The notes below the pieces were generated by a model that was not told the DNA's origin, ran no database searches, and saw nothing but the letters and a program-made list of their open reading frames with translations. A stretch of 8,116 nt of DNA from Pseudomonadota bacterium (lineage in GTDB: Bacteria > Pseudomonadota > Alphaproteobacteria > Micropepsales > Micropepsaceae). Positions within the stretch are counted from its first letter, which is position 1. Each line of letters starts with the position of its first letter. The stretch covers positions 1 through 8,116 of the forward strand of contig JAKBAU010000159.1 of assembly GCA_021808875.1 (NCBI GenBank), written 5' to 3'. Below, in pieces: positions 1 to 6,260 of this stretch. The position numbers and the translations under genes were made by a program.

Positions 1-69
1 TCTGGCAGCGCGTGCTGCGCGGAGTAAGTAGAGCGTGAGCATAACCAGGTCCAGCCTTCAGGAGACAGC
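1..69 (+). other. Leader upstream of hpnL, possibly the 3' end of an upstream gene
   Basis: This short stretch precedes the GTG start of hpnL. All three forward frames are open from the window edge and then stop close together: TAA at 25-27, TAG at 29-31 and TGA at 36-38. Any one of them could be the C-terminus of an upstream same-strand gene, for example a frame-3 tail reading WQRVLRGVSRA. With only 8-11 codons visible I cannot choose between them. No convincing -35/-10 promoter or terminator hairpin is visible, which fits hpnL lying inside a longer operon but does not prove it. Confidence 0.35.
60..64 (+). promoter_or_regulatory. Shine-Dalgarno site of hpnL
   Basis: AGGAG lies 5 bases before the GTG at 70. 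The hpnL frame has an in-frame TAA at 25-27 and no ATG, GTG or TTG between that stop and 70, so this site and the GTG together fix the start. Confidence 0.75.
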
Positions 70-1065
70 GTGAAACTCAGCGTCATTCTTGCTGCGCTGG
101 CCGGCCTTGCGGGTGCTGGCTACCTCATTGCCTTTGTCGGATTTGAGGCAATCTGGCACGCCGTCGAGCATGTCGGCTGGACCGGCTTTGGGGGTTTGTG
201 CGTGTTCGCATTAGCGAATTTCATGCTGCTGGGAACCGCCTGGTACCTGATCGTTCCTCCCCACCATGCGCGACGGCTGGTCACGTTCGTCTGGGGGCGT
301 GCGGTGCGCGATTCGGCCGGTGACGTGCTGCCGTTCTCACAGCTGGGCGGGATGCTGATCGGTGCCCGTGCCGCCAGCCTGCGCGGGCTACCGATCGCCA
401 ATGCGCTGGCCACAATGGCCGTGGATGTCACGCTCGAGATGGTCGCGCAGATCTGCTTCATAATCTGCGGCATTCTCATCCTCGTCATCACCTTGCCCCC
501 CAACGGACGCCAGCTCGACATCCTCGAGGCTGCTTCCGTGGCCATCGCGCTCGGTGTTTTGGGCGCCGGCGGCTTCATCGTTGCCCAGCGTCGCGGCTTC
601 GATGTCCTGGAACGTATCGCGACCCGCTTTTTACCCAAGGCCGCCCCCTATGCCGGCGACATCCATCGTCTTATTGGCCAGGTTCACGCCCAGCCCCGCC
701 GCATGGTCGCAAGCTTTTGCATCCATTTTGCAGGATGGGTTGGAACAGCCCTCTTCACCTGGCTCGCACTCAGACTGATGGGCTGGCATGTAGTGTTAGC
801 AGACGCGCTGGGCATCGAAGGACTGATGTGCGCTTTGCGCAGCGCCGCCGTGTTCGTGCCCAACGCCATCGGCGTGCAGGAAGCCGGGTACGCCGTCCTG
901 ATGCCACTGTTCGGGGTGCCCGCCCAAATCGGGGTTGCGCTGTCGCTGCTGCGCCGGGCTCAGCAGATAGCCGACGGTGCACCGATCCTGCTGGGTTGGC
1001 AGCTGTCTGAAGGCAGCTTTGCAGCGCGCTTGCGTGCGGAACGGCAGGCCAAGGTGCAAGGATGA
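70..1065 (+). CDS. hpnL: Hopanoid-associated multi-pass membrane protein HpnL (lysylphosphatidylglycerol synthase TM-like)
   Basis: This encodes a 331-residue hydrophobic inner-membrane protein that starts with GTG. Probable membrane segments lie near residues 4-22, 38-62, 111-142, 153-172, 213-237, 243-267 and 274-297, and the tail is short, basic and cytosolic-looking. Two conserved-looking blocks resemble the membrane domain shared with lysylphosphatidylglycerol synthases (UPF0104-like): LPFSQLGGMLIGARA at about 87-101 and VPNAIGVQEAGY at about 263-274. There is no soluble aminoacyl-transfer domain, so it is unlikely to modify phosphatidylglycerol itself. Proteins of this type recur in hopanoid loci under the name HpnL, but their biochemical role is unproven. 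Handling or transport of hopanoids or other lipids is an inference. The stop overlaps the hpnA start as ATGA (1062-1065), which supports co-translation with the pathway. The family call comes from motifs and position rather than a database search. Confidence 0.85.
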   Translation: MKLSVILAALAGLAGAGYLIAFVGFEAIWHAVEHVGWTGFGGLCVFALANFMLLGTAWYLIVPPHHARRLVTFVWGRAVRDSAGDVLPFSQLGGMLIGARAASLRGLPIANALATMAVDVTLEMVAQICFIICGILILVITLPPNGRQLDILEAASVAIALGVLGAGGFIVAQRRGFDVLERIATRFLPKAAPYAGDIHRLIGQVHAQPRRMVASFCIHFAGWVGTALFTWLALRLMGWHVVLADALGIEGLMCALRSAAVFVPNAIGVQEAGYAVLMPLFGVPAQIGVALSLLRRAQQIADGAPILLGWQLSEGSFAARLRAERQAKVQG

Positions 1066-2051
1066 GCCGCGTCCTTGTCACCGGTGCCTCCGGCTTTGTC
1101 GGCTCAGCAGTCCTGCGGGCATTGCTCGCGCAGGGCGAGGAGGTCCGGGCCCTCGCCCGTCCCTCCAGCCCCAAAACCAACCTGCAGGGGTTGGGTTGCG
1201 AGGTTGCGCTCGGAGATCTACGGGACCCGGCATCGCTATGCCGGGCGATGGATGGCTGCGACGACCTTTTTCATGTCGCCGCCGATTATCGTCTGTGGGC
1301 GCGTAATCCCGCGGAGATCATCGCCAATAACCGTGAAGGCACGCGCAATGTGCTGGAGGCAGCCAAACAAGCTGGCGTTCGGCGGATCGTATACACCTCC
1401 TCGGTGGCAACGCTGAAGCCGCACAGCGATGGTGGCGATGCCGATGAGCGAGATCGCGCCTCCTTCGACACCGCCATCGGTGCCTACAAGAAGAGCAAGG
1501 TGGTGGCCGAGCGCATCGTCGAGGACTACGTCCAGCAAGGCTTGCCGATTGTGCTTGTCAGTCCGTCGACGCCCGTTGGCCCCCGCGATGTCCGTCCGAC
1601 ACCGACCGGACGCATCATTGTGGAAGCAGCCCGCGGACGCATTCCGGCGTTCGTGGACACCGGCCTCAACCTGGTTCACGTCGATGATGTTGCCGCAGGC
1701 CATCTGCTGGCCCGCGCCCATGGCCGCATCGGCGAGACCTACATACTCGGTGGCCAAAACGCGACGCTAAGGCAGATGCTCGCAGAAATCGCCCGGCTGA
1801 CGGGCAAAAGGGCTCCGGCAATCCGCCTGCCCAGGCTCCCGCTGTATCCCTTGGCCCTGATGGCGGAAATCGCAGCCGGACTGAGCGGCAAGGAACCGTT
1901 CGTTACGCGTGATGCGCTCGCCATGTCACGCCATCACATGTTTTTTTCTTCGGCCAAGGCGACAGAGCAGCTCGGTTATCGCGCACGCCCCTATGCAGAG
2001 GCTTTGCGCGATGCGCTAGGCTGGTTTGAAGCCGAAGGATATCTGTCGTGA
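1062..2051 (+). CDS. hpnA: Hopanoid-associated NAD-dependent epimerase/dehydratase family protein HpnA
   Basis: This is a 329-residue soluble protein of the extended short-chain dehydrogenase/reductase family. The N-terminal Rossmann fold carries TGASGFVG at residues 7-14, the TGxxGxxG nucleotide-binding loop. It also has an acidic GDLRD at 51-55, a TSSVA strand end at 112-116 that supplies the catalytic Ser/Thr, and the catalytic YKKSK (Y142, K146). The C-terminal substrate domain contains the LVHVDDVAAGH block typical of extended SDR sugar epimerases and reductases. The family is called a hopanoid-associated sugar epimerase, but its substrate is not established. A role in hopanoid side-chain sugar or aldehyde chemistry is inferred from operon membership. 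The ATG at 1062 overlaps the hpnL stop, and AAGGTG at 1051-1056 is a plausible ribosome binding site. The gene end overlaps hpnB. A run of seven T at 1941-1947 lies in frame. Length is normal for the family and no key residue is missing. Confidence 0.92.
   Translation: MSRVLVTGASGFVGSAVLRALLAQGEEVRALARPSSPKTNLQGLGCEVALGDLRDPASLCRAMDGCDDLFHVAADYRLWARNPAEIIANNREGTRNVLEAAKQAGVRRIVYTSSVATLKPHSDGGDADERDRASFDTAIGAYKKSKVVAERIVEDYVQQGLPIVLVSPSTPVGPRDVRPTPTGRIIVEAARGRIPAFVDTGLNLVHVDDVAAGHLLARAHGRIGETYILGGQNATLRQMLAEIARLTGKRAPAIRLPRLPLYPLALMAEIAAGLSGKEPFVTRDALAMSRHHMFFSSAKATEQLGYRARPYAEALRDALGWFEAEGYLS
2034..2039 (+). promoter_or_regulatory. Shine-Dalgarno site of hpnB
   Basis: GAAGGA lies inside the 3' end of hpnA. 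It is 8 bases from the GTG at 2048 and 11 bases from the ATG at 2051. The spacing slightly favours the GTG, while codon preference favours the ATG. Confidence 0.5.
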
Positions 2052-3205
2052 TGTGGCTCGCCTTTCGCGATGTGGTATTTGGCGCTCTGCCGCTGGTGAT
2101 CTGGCTTTACCTGTTGCTGTTTCGCGGCCTGTTCTGGCAGGCTCAGGAGCGCGACGACCGCCACGTCCCCAATGCCGAACCGACCAGCTGGCCCTCGGTG
2201 ACTGCAATCGTGCCGGCGCGCAATGAAGCGGATGTGATTGCAACCACGCTGTCGAGCCTTCTAGCGCAGACCTACGCAGGCCGCTTCCGTATTCTGCTGG
2301 TCGACGATGAAAGCAGCGACGGAACGCGTGCTCAGGCCGGTGCCCTTGGCAATGAAGCACGCCTGCGCGTGCTCGCCGGAAACCCACGCCCCTCCGGGTG
2401 GACCGGTAAATTATGGGCCGTTCACCAGGGCGTGCTCGAGGCGGCCAAGGAGCCGAGCGACTATCTCTGGCTGACCGACGCCGATATCCGCCATACTCCG
2501 GACAATCTGGCAGAACTCGTCCGCCGCGCCGAGGCCGACGGTCTCGTGTTGACCTCGCTCATGGCAAAGCTGCACTGCGCGACGTGGCCAGAACGTTTCT
2601 TTATCCCTGCCTTCGTTTATTTCTTCGCAATGCTTTATCCGTTCAGTTGGGTAAACAGTGTTCGTAAAAAAATGGCGGCAGCGGCAGGTGGTTGTATGCT
2701 GGTCCGGCGCTCTGCGCTGGAGGCCGCCGGTGGCATCGAGGCTATTCGGGGCGAGATCATCGATGACTGCGCCATGGGCCGGCTCATGAAGCCCCATGGC
2801 CCGATCTGGTTGGGGCTGACCGAGCGGGCAAAGTCCATCCGCCCCTATCGGCATATGGGCGAAATCCGCCGTATGGTCGCTCGCTCGGCCTATGCCCAGC
2901 TCCGCTTCAATCCACTGTTGCTCCTCGGCACCTTCCTCGGACTCTGCCTGATGTTCCTGAGCCCGCCGGTCTACATGCTGCTTGCACCAGACGGAAGCTG
3001 GTTGGCGGCAGCCGCGGCCTATGGGCTGATGACCGCATCCTTCCGGCCGATGTTGCGCTTTTACGGCCGCACGCCGCTATGGGGGCTGGCCCTGCCGGCG
3101 ATCGGTCTTCTATATGCCCTCTTCACCCTCGATTCCGCGCTCCAGCACTGGCGGGGGCGGGGCGGCATGTGGAAAGGTCGGCCCCAGGCAATGGGACAGT
3201 CATGA
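2048..3205 (+). CDS. hpnB: Hopanoid-associated membrane glycosyltransferase HpnB
   Basis: This is a 385-residue family 2-type glycosyltransferase anchored in the cytoplasmic membrane. A transmembrane segment lies at about residues 9-30, followed by the GT-A domain. The domain has VPARNEAD at 55-62, VDDESSDGT at 85-93 (nucleotide-sugar binding), WTGKLWAVHQG at about 118-128, TDAD at 143-146 (metal-binding DxD) and IDD at 238-240, the likely catalytic acid region. RRMVARSAYAQL at about 274-285 occupies the place where processive family members carry QxxRW. Two or three C-terminal membrane helices follow, at about 287-333 and 343-363. The sugar donor and acceptor of HpnB are unknown, and transfer to a hopanoid or another lipid is an inference from context. 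The start could be GTG 2048 (GTGA overlap with hpnA) or ATG 2051 (TGATG overlap), a difference of one residue. A run of seven A at 2666-2672 falls within the codons for RKKM. Confidence 0.92.
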   Translation: MMWLAFRDVVFGALPLVIWLYLLLFRGLFWQAQERDDRHVPNAEPTSWPSVTAIVPARNEADVIATTLSSLLAQTYAGRFRILLVDDESSDGTRAQAGALGNEARLRVLAGNPRPSGWTGKLWAVHQGVLEAAKEPSDYLWLTDADIRHTPDNLAELVRRAEADGLVLTSLMAKLHCATWPERFFIPAFVYFFAMLYPFSWVNSVRKKMAAAAGGCMLVRRSALEAAGGIEAIRGEIIDDCAMGRLMKPHGPIWLGLTERAKSIRPYRHMGEIRRMVARSAYAQLRFNPLLLLGTFLGLCLMFLSPPVYMLLAPDGSWLAAAAAYGLMTASFRPMLRFYGRTPLWGLALPAIGLLYALFTLDSALQHWRGRGGMWKGRPQAMGQS

Positions 3206-4080
3206 GCATTACGGCAGCCGAACTTCAGTCCGGAAAGGGATCGGGGGACGAGAATTTTCCCGTCGCCTCGGCACTGATCCGCAGGCGTCACCGTCCGGCC
3301 ATTCATGCATTCTATGCGTTTGCCCGCGCCGCCGACGACGTGGCCGATCACCCCTCCGCCCCGGCCGATGACAAACTCAGGCTGCTTGAGGAATTCCGCG
3401 CCAGCCTTCTGGGTGAAAGACAGACTATTGCCCAAGCTGTTCGGCTGCGGGAGATCGCCACTGCCCAGGGACTATCGCTCCAGCACGGACTTGATCTGCT
3501 CGAGGCCTTCCGCCGCGACGTGACGCAGCTGCGCTACCGGGACTGGAACGCACTGATGGATTACTGCCGCTATTCCGCCATGCCGGTTGGTCGCTTCGTA
3601 CTGGATGTACATGGCGAGGACGTCGGCACCTGGCCTGCCAATGATGCGCTTTGCGCGGCGCTGCAAGTGATCAATCACCTGCAGGACTGCAAAAAAGATC
3701 ACCAGAAGCTCGATCGCGTCTATATCCCGATGGAAGCATTATGGGCCGAAGGTATCGGGCCGGAAGCCTTGATGGAACCGCGGGCAACTCCCGCACTGGA
3801 ACGGGTAATCAAATCTTTGGCACGGCGCACCAGTCAGCTGCTCGCCCATGCCAAACCCTTTTCGAACCAGATCCGCGATCCTTGGCTGGCCCTCGAAGTT
3901 GCGATGATCCAGGAATTTGCCCAAGATCTGACCGCCAAAATGCTGCGCAAGGATCCCTTGAGCGAACGGGTGCATCACACCAAGCTGGAGCTCGTACCGC
4001 TTGTCCTTGGCACAGGCCTGCGCTTCGCTGCCCAGCGCTTGAGCCGTAGTTCCTTGCAATTGGTGCGGACGCGGCAATGA
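3202..4080 (+). CDS. hpnC: Squalene synthase HpnC (presqualene diphosphate to hydroxysqualene)
   Basis: This is a 292-residue all-helical isoprenoid synthase of the squalene/phytoene synthase family. It carries the first aspartate motif DDVAD at residues 45-49, preceded by the HAFYAFARA helix. The second motif region is NHLQDCKKDHQKLDRVYIP at about 158-176, with D162 and D166 in a DxxxD arrangement. In Zymomonas and Rhodopseudomonas, HpnC converts presqualene diphosphate, made by HpnD, into hydroxysqualene, which HpnE then reduces. I place the start at ATG 3202 because it gives an ATGA overlap with the hpnB stop, has GGGA at 3193-3196 upstream, and matches the family N-terminus (a short lead before ENFPVAS). 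A longer reading frame from 3079 adds 41 residues that only translate hpnB sequence out of frame. The stop overlaps hpnD by ATGA. The neighbouring paralogue HpnD and the QDCxxD signature make the HpnC assignment firm. Confidence 0.95.
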   Translation: MSITAAELQSGKGSGDENFPVASALIRRRHRPAIHAFYAFARAADDVADHPSAPADDKLRLLEEFRASLLGERQTIAQAVRLREIATAQGLSLQHGLDLLEAFRRDVTQLRYRDWNALMDYCRYSAMPVGRFVLDVHGEDVGTWPANDALCAALQVINHLQDCKKDHQKLDRVYIPMEALWAEGIGPEALMEPRATPALERVIKSLARRTSQLLAHAKPFSNQIRDPWLALEVAMIQEFAQDLTAKMLRKDPLSERVHHTKLELVPLVLGTGLRFAAQRLSRSSLQLVRTRQ

Positions 4081-4937
4081 GCGTAACGATGCAAGAAGAG
4101 ATACGAGCTGCCGTGGCGCCGCCGGTCCAACAGAAGGCAGCCAAGAGTTCCTTTTATCTCGCCATGCGTCTGATGCCCACGGTACAGCGCGAGGCGATGT
4201 TTGCCATCTATGCTTTTTGTCGTGCGGTCGATGACATCGCCGATGACGGGCTTGGCACACGCAGCGAGCGGCAGACCGCCCTGGACTCATGGCGCACGGA
4301 CCTTGCCAGCCTTTACGCCGGCAAGCCCCCATCATACCTTTCCTACCTGGTTCAGCCGGTGCACGACTTCGCCCTGCGCCTTGAGGATTTTCTCGCCGTG
4401 ATTGACGGCATGGAAATGGACGTGCGCGAAGACATTGTGGCGCCAGAGCTGGCCGTGCTCGATCTATACTGCGATCGCGTTGCCAGTGCCGTCGGACGGC
4501 TCTCAATCAAGATTTTCGGCATGAACGAAGACGCGGGGTTTTCCCTTGCGCACGATCTGGGACGGGCGCTGCAGCTCACCAATATTCTGCGCGACCTTGA
4601 TGAGGATGCCCAGATCGGCCGGCTCTATCTGCCACATGAATTTCTTGCAGCCGCCGGCATCACGAGCCGCGATCCGGCAACAGTGCTGAGCGACGCCCGC
4701 CTGGACGACGCCTGCCACCAGCTGGCCGCCCTCGCCCATCGCCATTATGCCAAAGCACATGACCTGATGGCGTCAAAACCCAAGGGACGCATCGCAACGC
4801 CCCGTCTGATGGGTGCCGTCTATTCCCAGATATTGTCCGAGATGGAGCATACGGGCTGGCGAGCGCCGCGCCATCGCGTGTCCCTGTCCAAGCTCAAGCT
4901 GGCGCAGATTGTCCTTGCCAATGGGCTGGGCAGATGA
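4077..4937 (+). CDS. hpnD: Presqualene diphosphate synthase HpnD
   Basis: This is a 286-residue trans-isoprenyl diphosphate synthase of the squalene/phytoene synthase family. It joins two molecules of farnesyl diphosphate head to head to give presqualene diphosphate, the first committed step to squalene. It has SSFYLAMRLMP at about 24-34, AIYAFCRAVDDIADD at about 43-57 with the first aspartate motif D52, D53 and D56, and the YCDRVASAVG block at 131-140. The second motif, NILRDLDED, is at about 169-177 (D173, D177), followed by the family-typical GRLYLP. It is closely related in fold to the upstream HpnC but keeps the more acidic second motif of phytoene-synthase-like enzymes. Its ATG overlaps the hpnC stop (ATGA) and its own stop overlaps hpnE in the same way. 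There is no strong Shine-Dalgarno, so it probably relies on coupled translation. An in-frame ATG at 4089 is a weaker start alternative. Confidence 0.95.
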   Translation: MSVTMQEEIRAAVAPPVQQKAAKSSFYLAMRLMPTVQREAMFAIYAFCRAVDDIADDGLGTRSERQTALDSWRTDLASLYAGKPPSYLSYLVQPVHDFALRLEDFLAVIDGMEMDVREDIVAPELAVLDLYCDRVASAVGRLSIKIFGMNEDAGFSLAHDLGRALQLTNILRDLDEDAQIGRLYLPHEFLAAAGITSRDPATVLSDARLDDACHQLAALAHRHYAKAHDLMASKPKGRIATPRLMGAVYSQILSEMEHTGWRAPRHRVSLSKLKLAQIVLANGLGR

Positions 4938-6184
4938 ACTCGGGACGCATCTATATCATCGGCGCAGGGCTCGCCGGCCTCAGCGCCGCTGTGAACCTCG
5001 TTGCGCGTGGGGCCAGGGTAACGCTGATCGAAGGCACCAATCAGGCGGGCGGGCGCTGTCGTTCTTACTTCGACGCTGCGCTGGACCAGGTCATCGACAA
5101 TGGCAATCATCTCGTTCTCTCCGGCAATCCTGCCGTCAACCGCTATGTGCAGAAGATCGGCGCTCACGCCCAGCTGAAGGGGCCAGAGCATGCGCGCTTT
5201 GCCTTCTTCGATGCCACTAATGGCACCCGCTGGATCATCCGTCCCAATGACGGCCGACTGGCTTGGTGGATCCTGGCGCCGGACCGTCGCGTACCAGGCA
5301 CGCAGCTTGGCGAATATCTCGCGATCCTGAAGCTTTTCAGCGCCAAAGACGATGCACGAGTCGAAAACGTGATCTCGTGTAATGGCCCGTTGTGGGACAA
5401 GCTACTGGCTCCGATCCTGCTCGCAGCCCTCAACACCGATCCGCGCACGGCGTCCGCAAGACTGGCTCAGGCCGTGATCCGTCAAACCCTGTTCAAGGGT
5501 GGGCGGGCGTATTGTCCGCGCATTGCCTCACCCCATCTGGCCGATGCCTTCGTGGCGCCGGCACTCAGCTTTCTGGCGCAGCACGCGGCCGATGTGATTC
5601 TGGGCAAGCGTGTGCGAAAACTCCTGTTCGCTGATGCCCGCGTCGTCGGCCTTGAACTTGCGGGTCAGAGCATCGCGCTGGGGCCAAATGACGGGCTCGT
5701 GCTAGCGGTGCCCGCCTGGGTGGCAACCGACCTGGTTCCTCAGATCGACGGACCCAAGGGATTTCGGGCCATCGTCAATGGTCACTTCGCGCAGCCCGCG
5801 CCAGCGGGTGCCGAGCCCATCATCGGGGTGATCGGTGGTGTCGCCGAATGGATTTTTGCCTTCTCCGACCGCCTCTCGGTCACGGTGTCTGGTGCCGACC
5901 GATTGCTCGATGAGGATCGTGAGAGTCTGGCGCGCCGGCTGTGGGCAGAGGTCGCCGCGGCGCACAACTTGACCGGACCTCTACCGCGCTGGCAGATCGT
6001 CAAGGAGCGCAGAGCGACCTTCGCCGCCACCCCTGAGGAGGACAGCCGGCGTCCCGGGCCAATCACACCCTGGCGTAACCTTGTTCTCGCTGGGGACTGG
6101 GTCCAGACCGGGCTACCGGCGACGATAGAAGGCGCGCTGCGTTCGGGCGAAACCGCAGCGGAGCTTAGCTTGGGCGCTACGTAA
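4934..6184 (+). CDS. hpnE: Hydroxysqualene reductase HpnE (squalene-associated FAD-dependent desaturase family)
   Basis: This is a 416-residue FAD-dependent amine oxidase/phytoene desaturase-like flavoprotein. The N-terminus has the dinucleotide-binding loop GAGLAG at residues 10-15, the glutamate of strand 2 (E33), and GGRCRS at 39-44, the GGR motif after the fold. DNGNH at 55-59 is typical of HpnE proteins. The C-terminus has the FAD-contacting LAGDWVQTGLPATIEGA at about 385-401. Although the family was named a desaturase, biochemical work on Zymomonas and Rhodopseudomonas proteins assigned it the reduction of hydroxysqualene to squalene, completing the HpnD-HpnC-HpnE route. It starts at ATG 4934 in an ATGA overlap with hpnD and ends with TAA at 6182-6184. 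This is the only complete gene here that does not overlap its downstream neighbour. Length and motifs look intact. Confidence 0.94.
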   Translation: MNSGRIYIIGAGLAGLSAAVNLVARGARVTLIEGTNQAGGRCRSYFDAALDQVIDNGNHLVLSGNPAVNRYVQKIGAHAQLKGPEHARFAFFDATNGTRWIIRPNDGRLAWWILAPDRRVPGTQLGEYLAILKLFSAKDDARVENVISCNGPLWDKLLAPILLAALNTDPRTASARLAQAVIRQTLFKGGRAYCPRIASPHLADAFVAPALSFLAQHAADVILGKRVRKLLFADARVVGLELAGQSIALGPNDGLVLAVPAWVATDLVPQIDGPKGFRAIVNGHFAQPAPAGAEPIIGVIGGVAEWIFAFSDRLSVTVSGADRLLDEDRESLARRLWAEVAAAHNLTGPLPRWQIVKERRATFAATPEEDSRRPGPITPWRNLVLAGDWVQTGLPATIEGALRSGETAAELSLGAT

Positions 6185-6260
6185 ACCTAAAGGCGTTGGT
6201 ACCCCTCGCGCGTTCCGCTAAAACATCGGCCCGCCGCGCGCAAAAATTCGGAGACGGCAG
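6185..6260 (+). other. 76-base spacer between hpnE and shc
   Basis: This is the only real intergenic gap in the window. It contains an in-frame stop for the shc frame (TAA 6219-6221) and the shc ribosome binding site. Two CGCGCG words at 6207-6212 and 6235-6240 could pair, but the loop would be 22 bases and there is no following T-run, so I do not call a terminator. No convincing promoter is visible. Confidence 0.6.
6250..6253 (+). promoter_or_regulatory. Shine-Dalgarno site of shc
   Basis: GGAG ends 7 bases before the ATG at 6261. The alternative in-frame ATG at 6273 has AGGA only 2 bases away, which is too close, so this site favours 6261. Confidence 0.7.

Noticed and set aside
120..638. 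172-codon open frame on the - strand in hpnL
   Set aside because: It is a shadow of the membrane protein gene. Its low-complexity Ser/Arg/Pro/Ala content is a by-product of the hydrophobic codons on the other strand.
1236..1757. 173-codon open frame on the - strand in hpnA
   Set aside because: It lies wholly inside hpnA, whose catalytic motifs are intact, and shows no motif of its own.
3079..3201. Longer hpnC reading frame with 41 extra N-terminal residues starting at ATG 3079
   Set aside because: These bases are the C-terminal coding region of hpnB in another frame. The added residues do not resemble an HpnC N-terminus, and ATG 3202 gives the ATGA overlap used throughout the operon.
3739..4506. 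255-codon open frame on the - strand across hpnC/hpnD
   Set aside because: It is antisense to two well-supported enzymes, has an Arg/Pro/Ala-rich composition with no recognisable motif, and is typical of mirror frames in GC-rich coding DNA.
6207..6240. Possible terminator hairpin from two CGCGCG words in the hpnE-shc spacer
   Set aside because: The stem is only 6 bp with a 22-base loop, no U-tract follows, and the downstream gene belongs to the same pathway.
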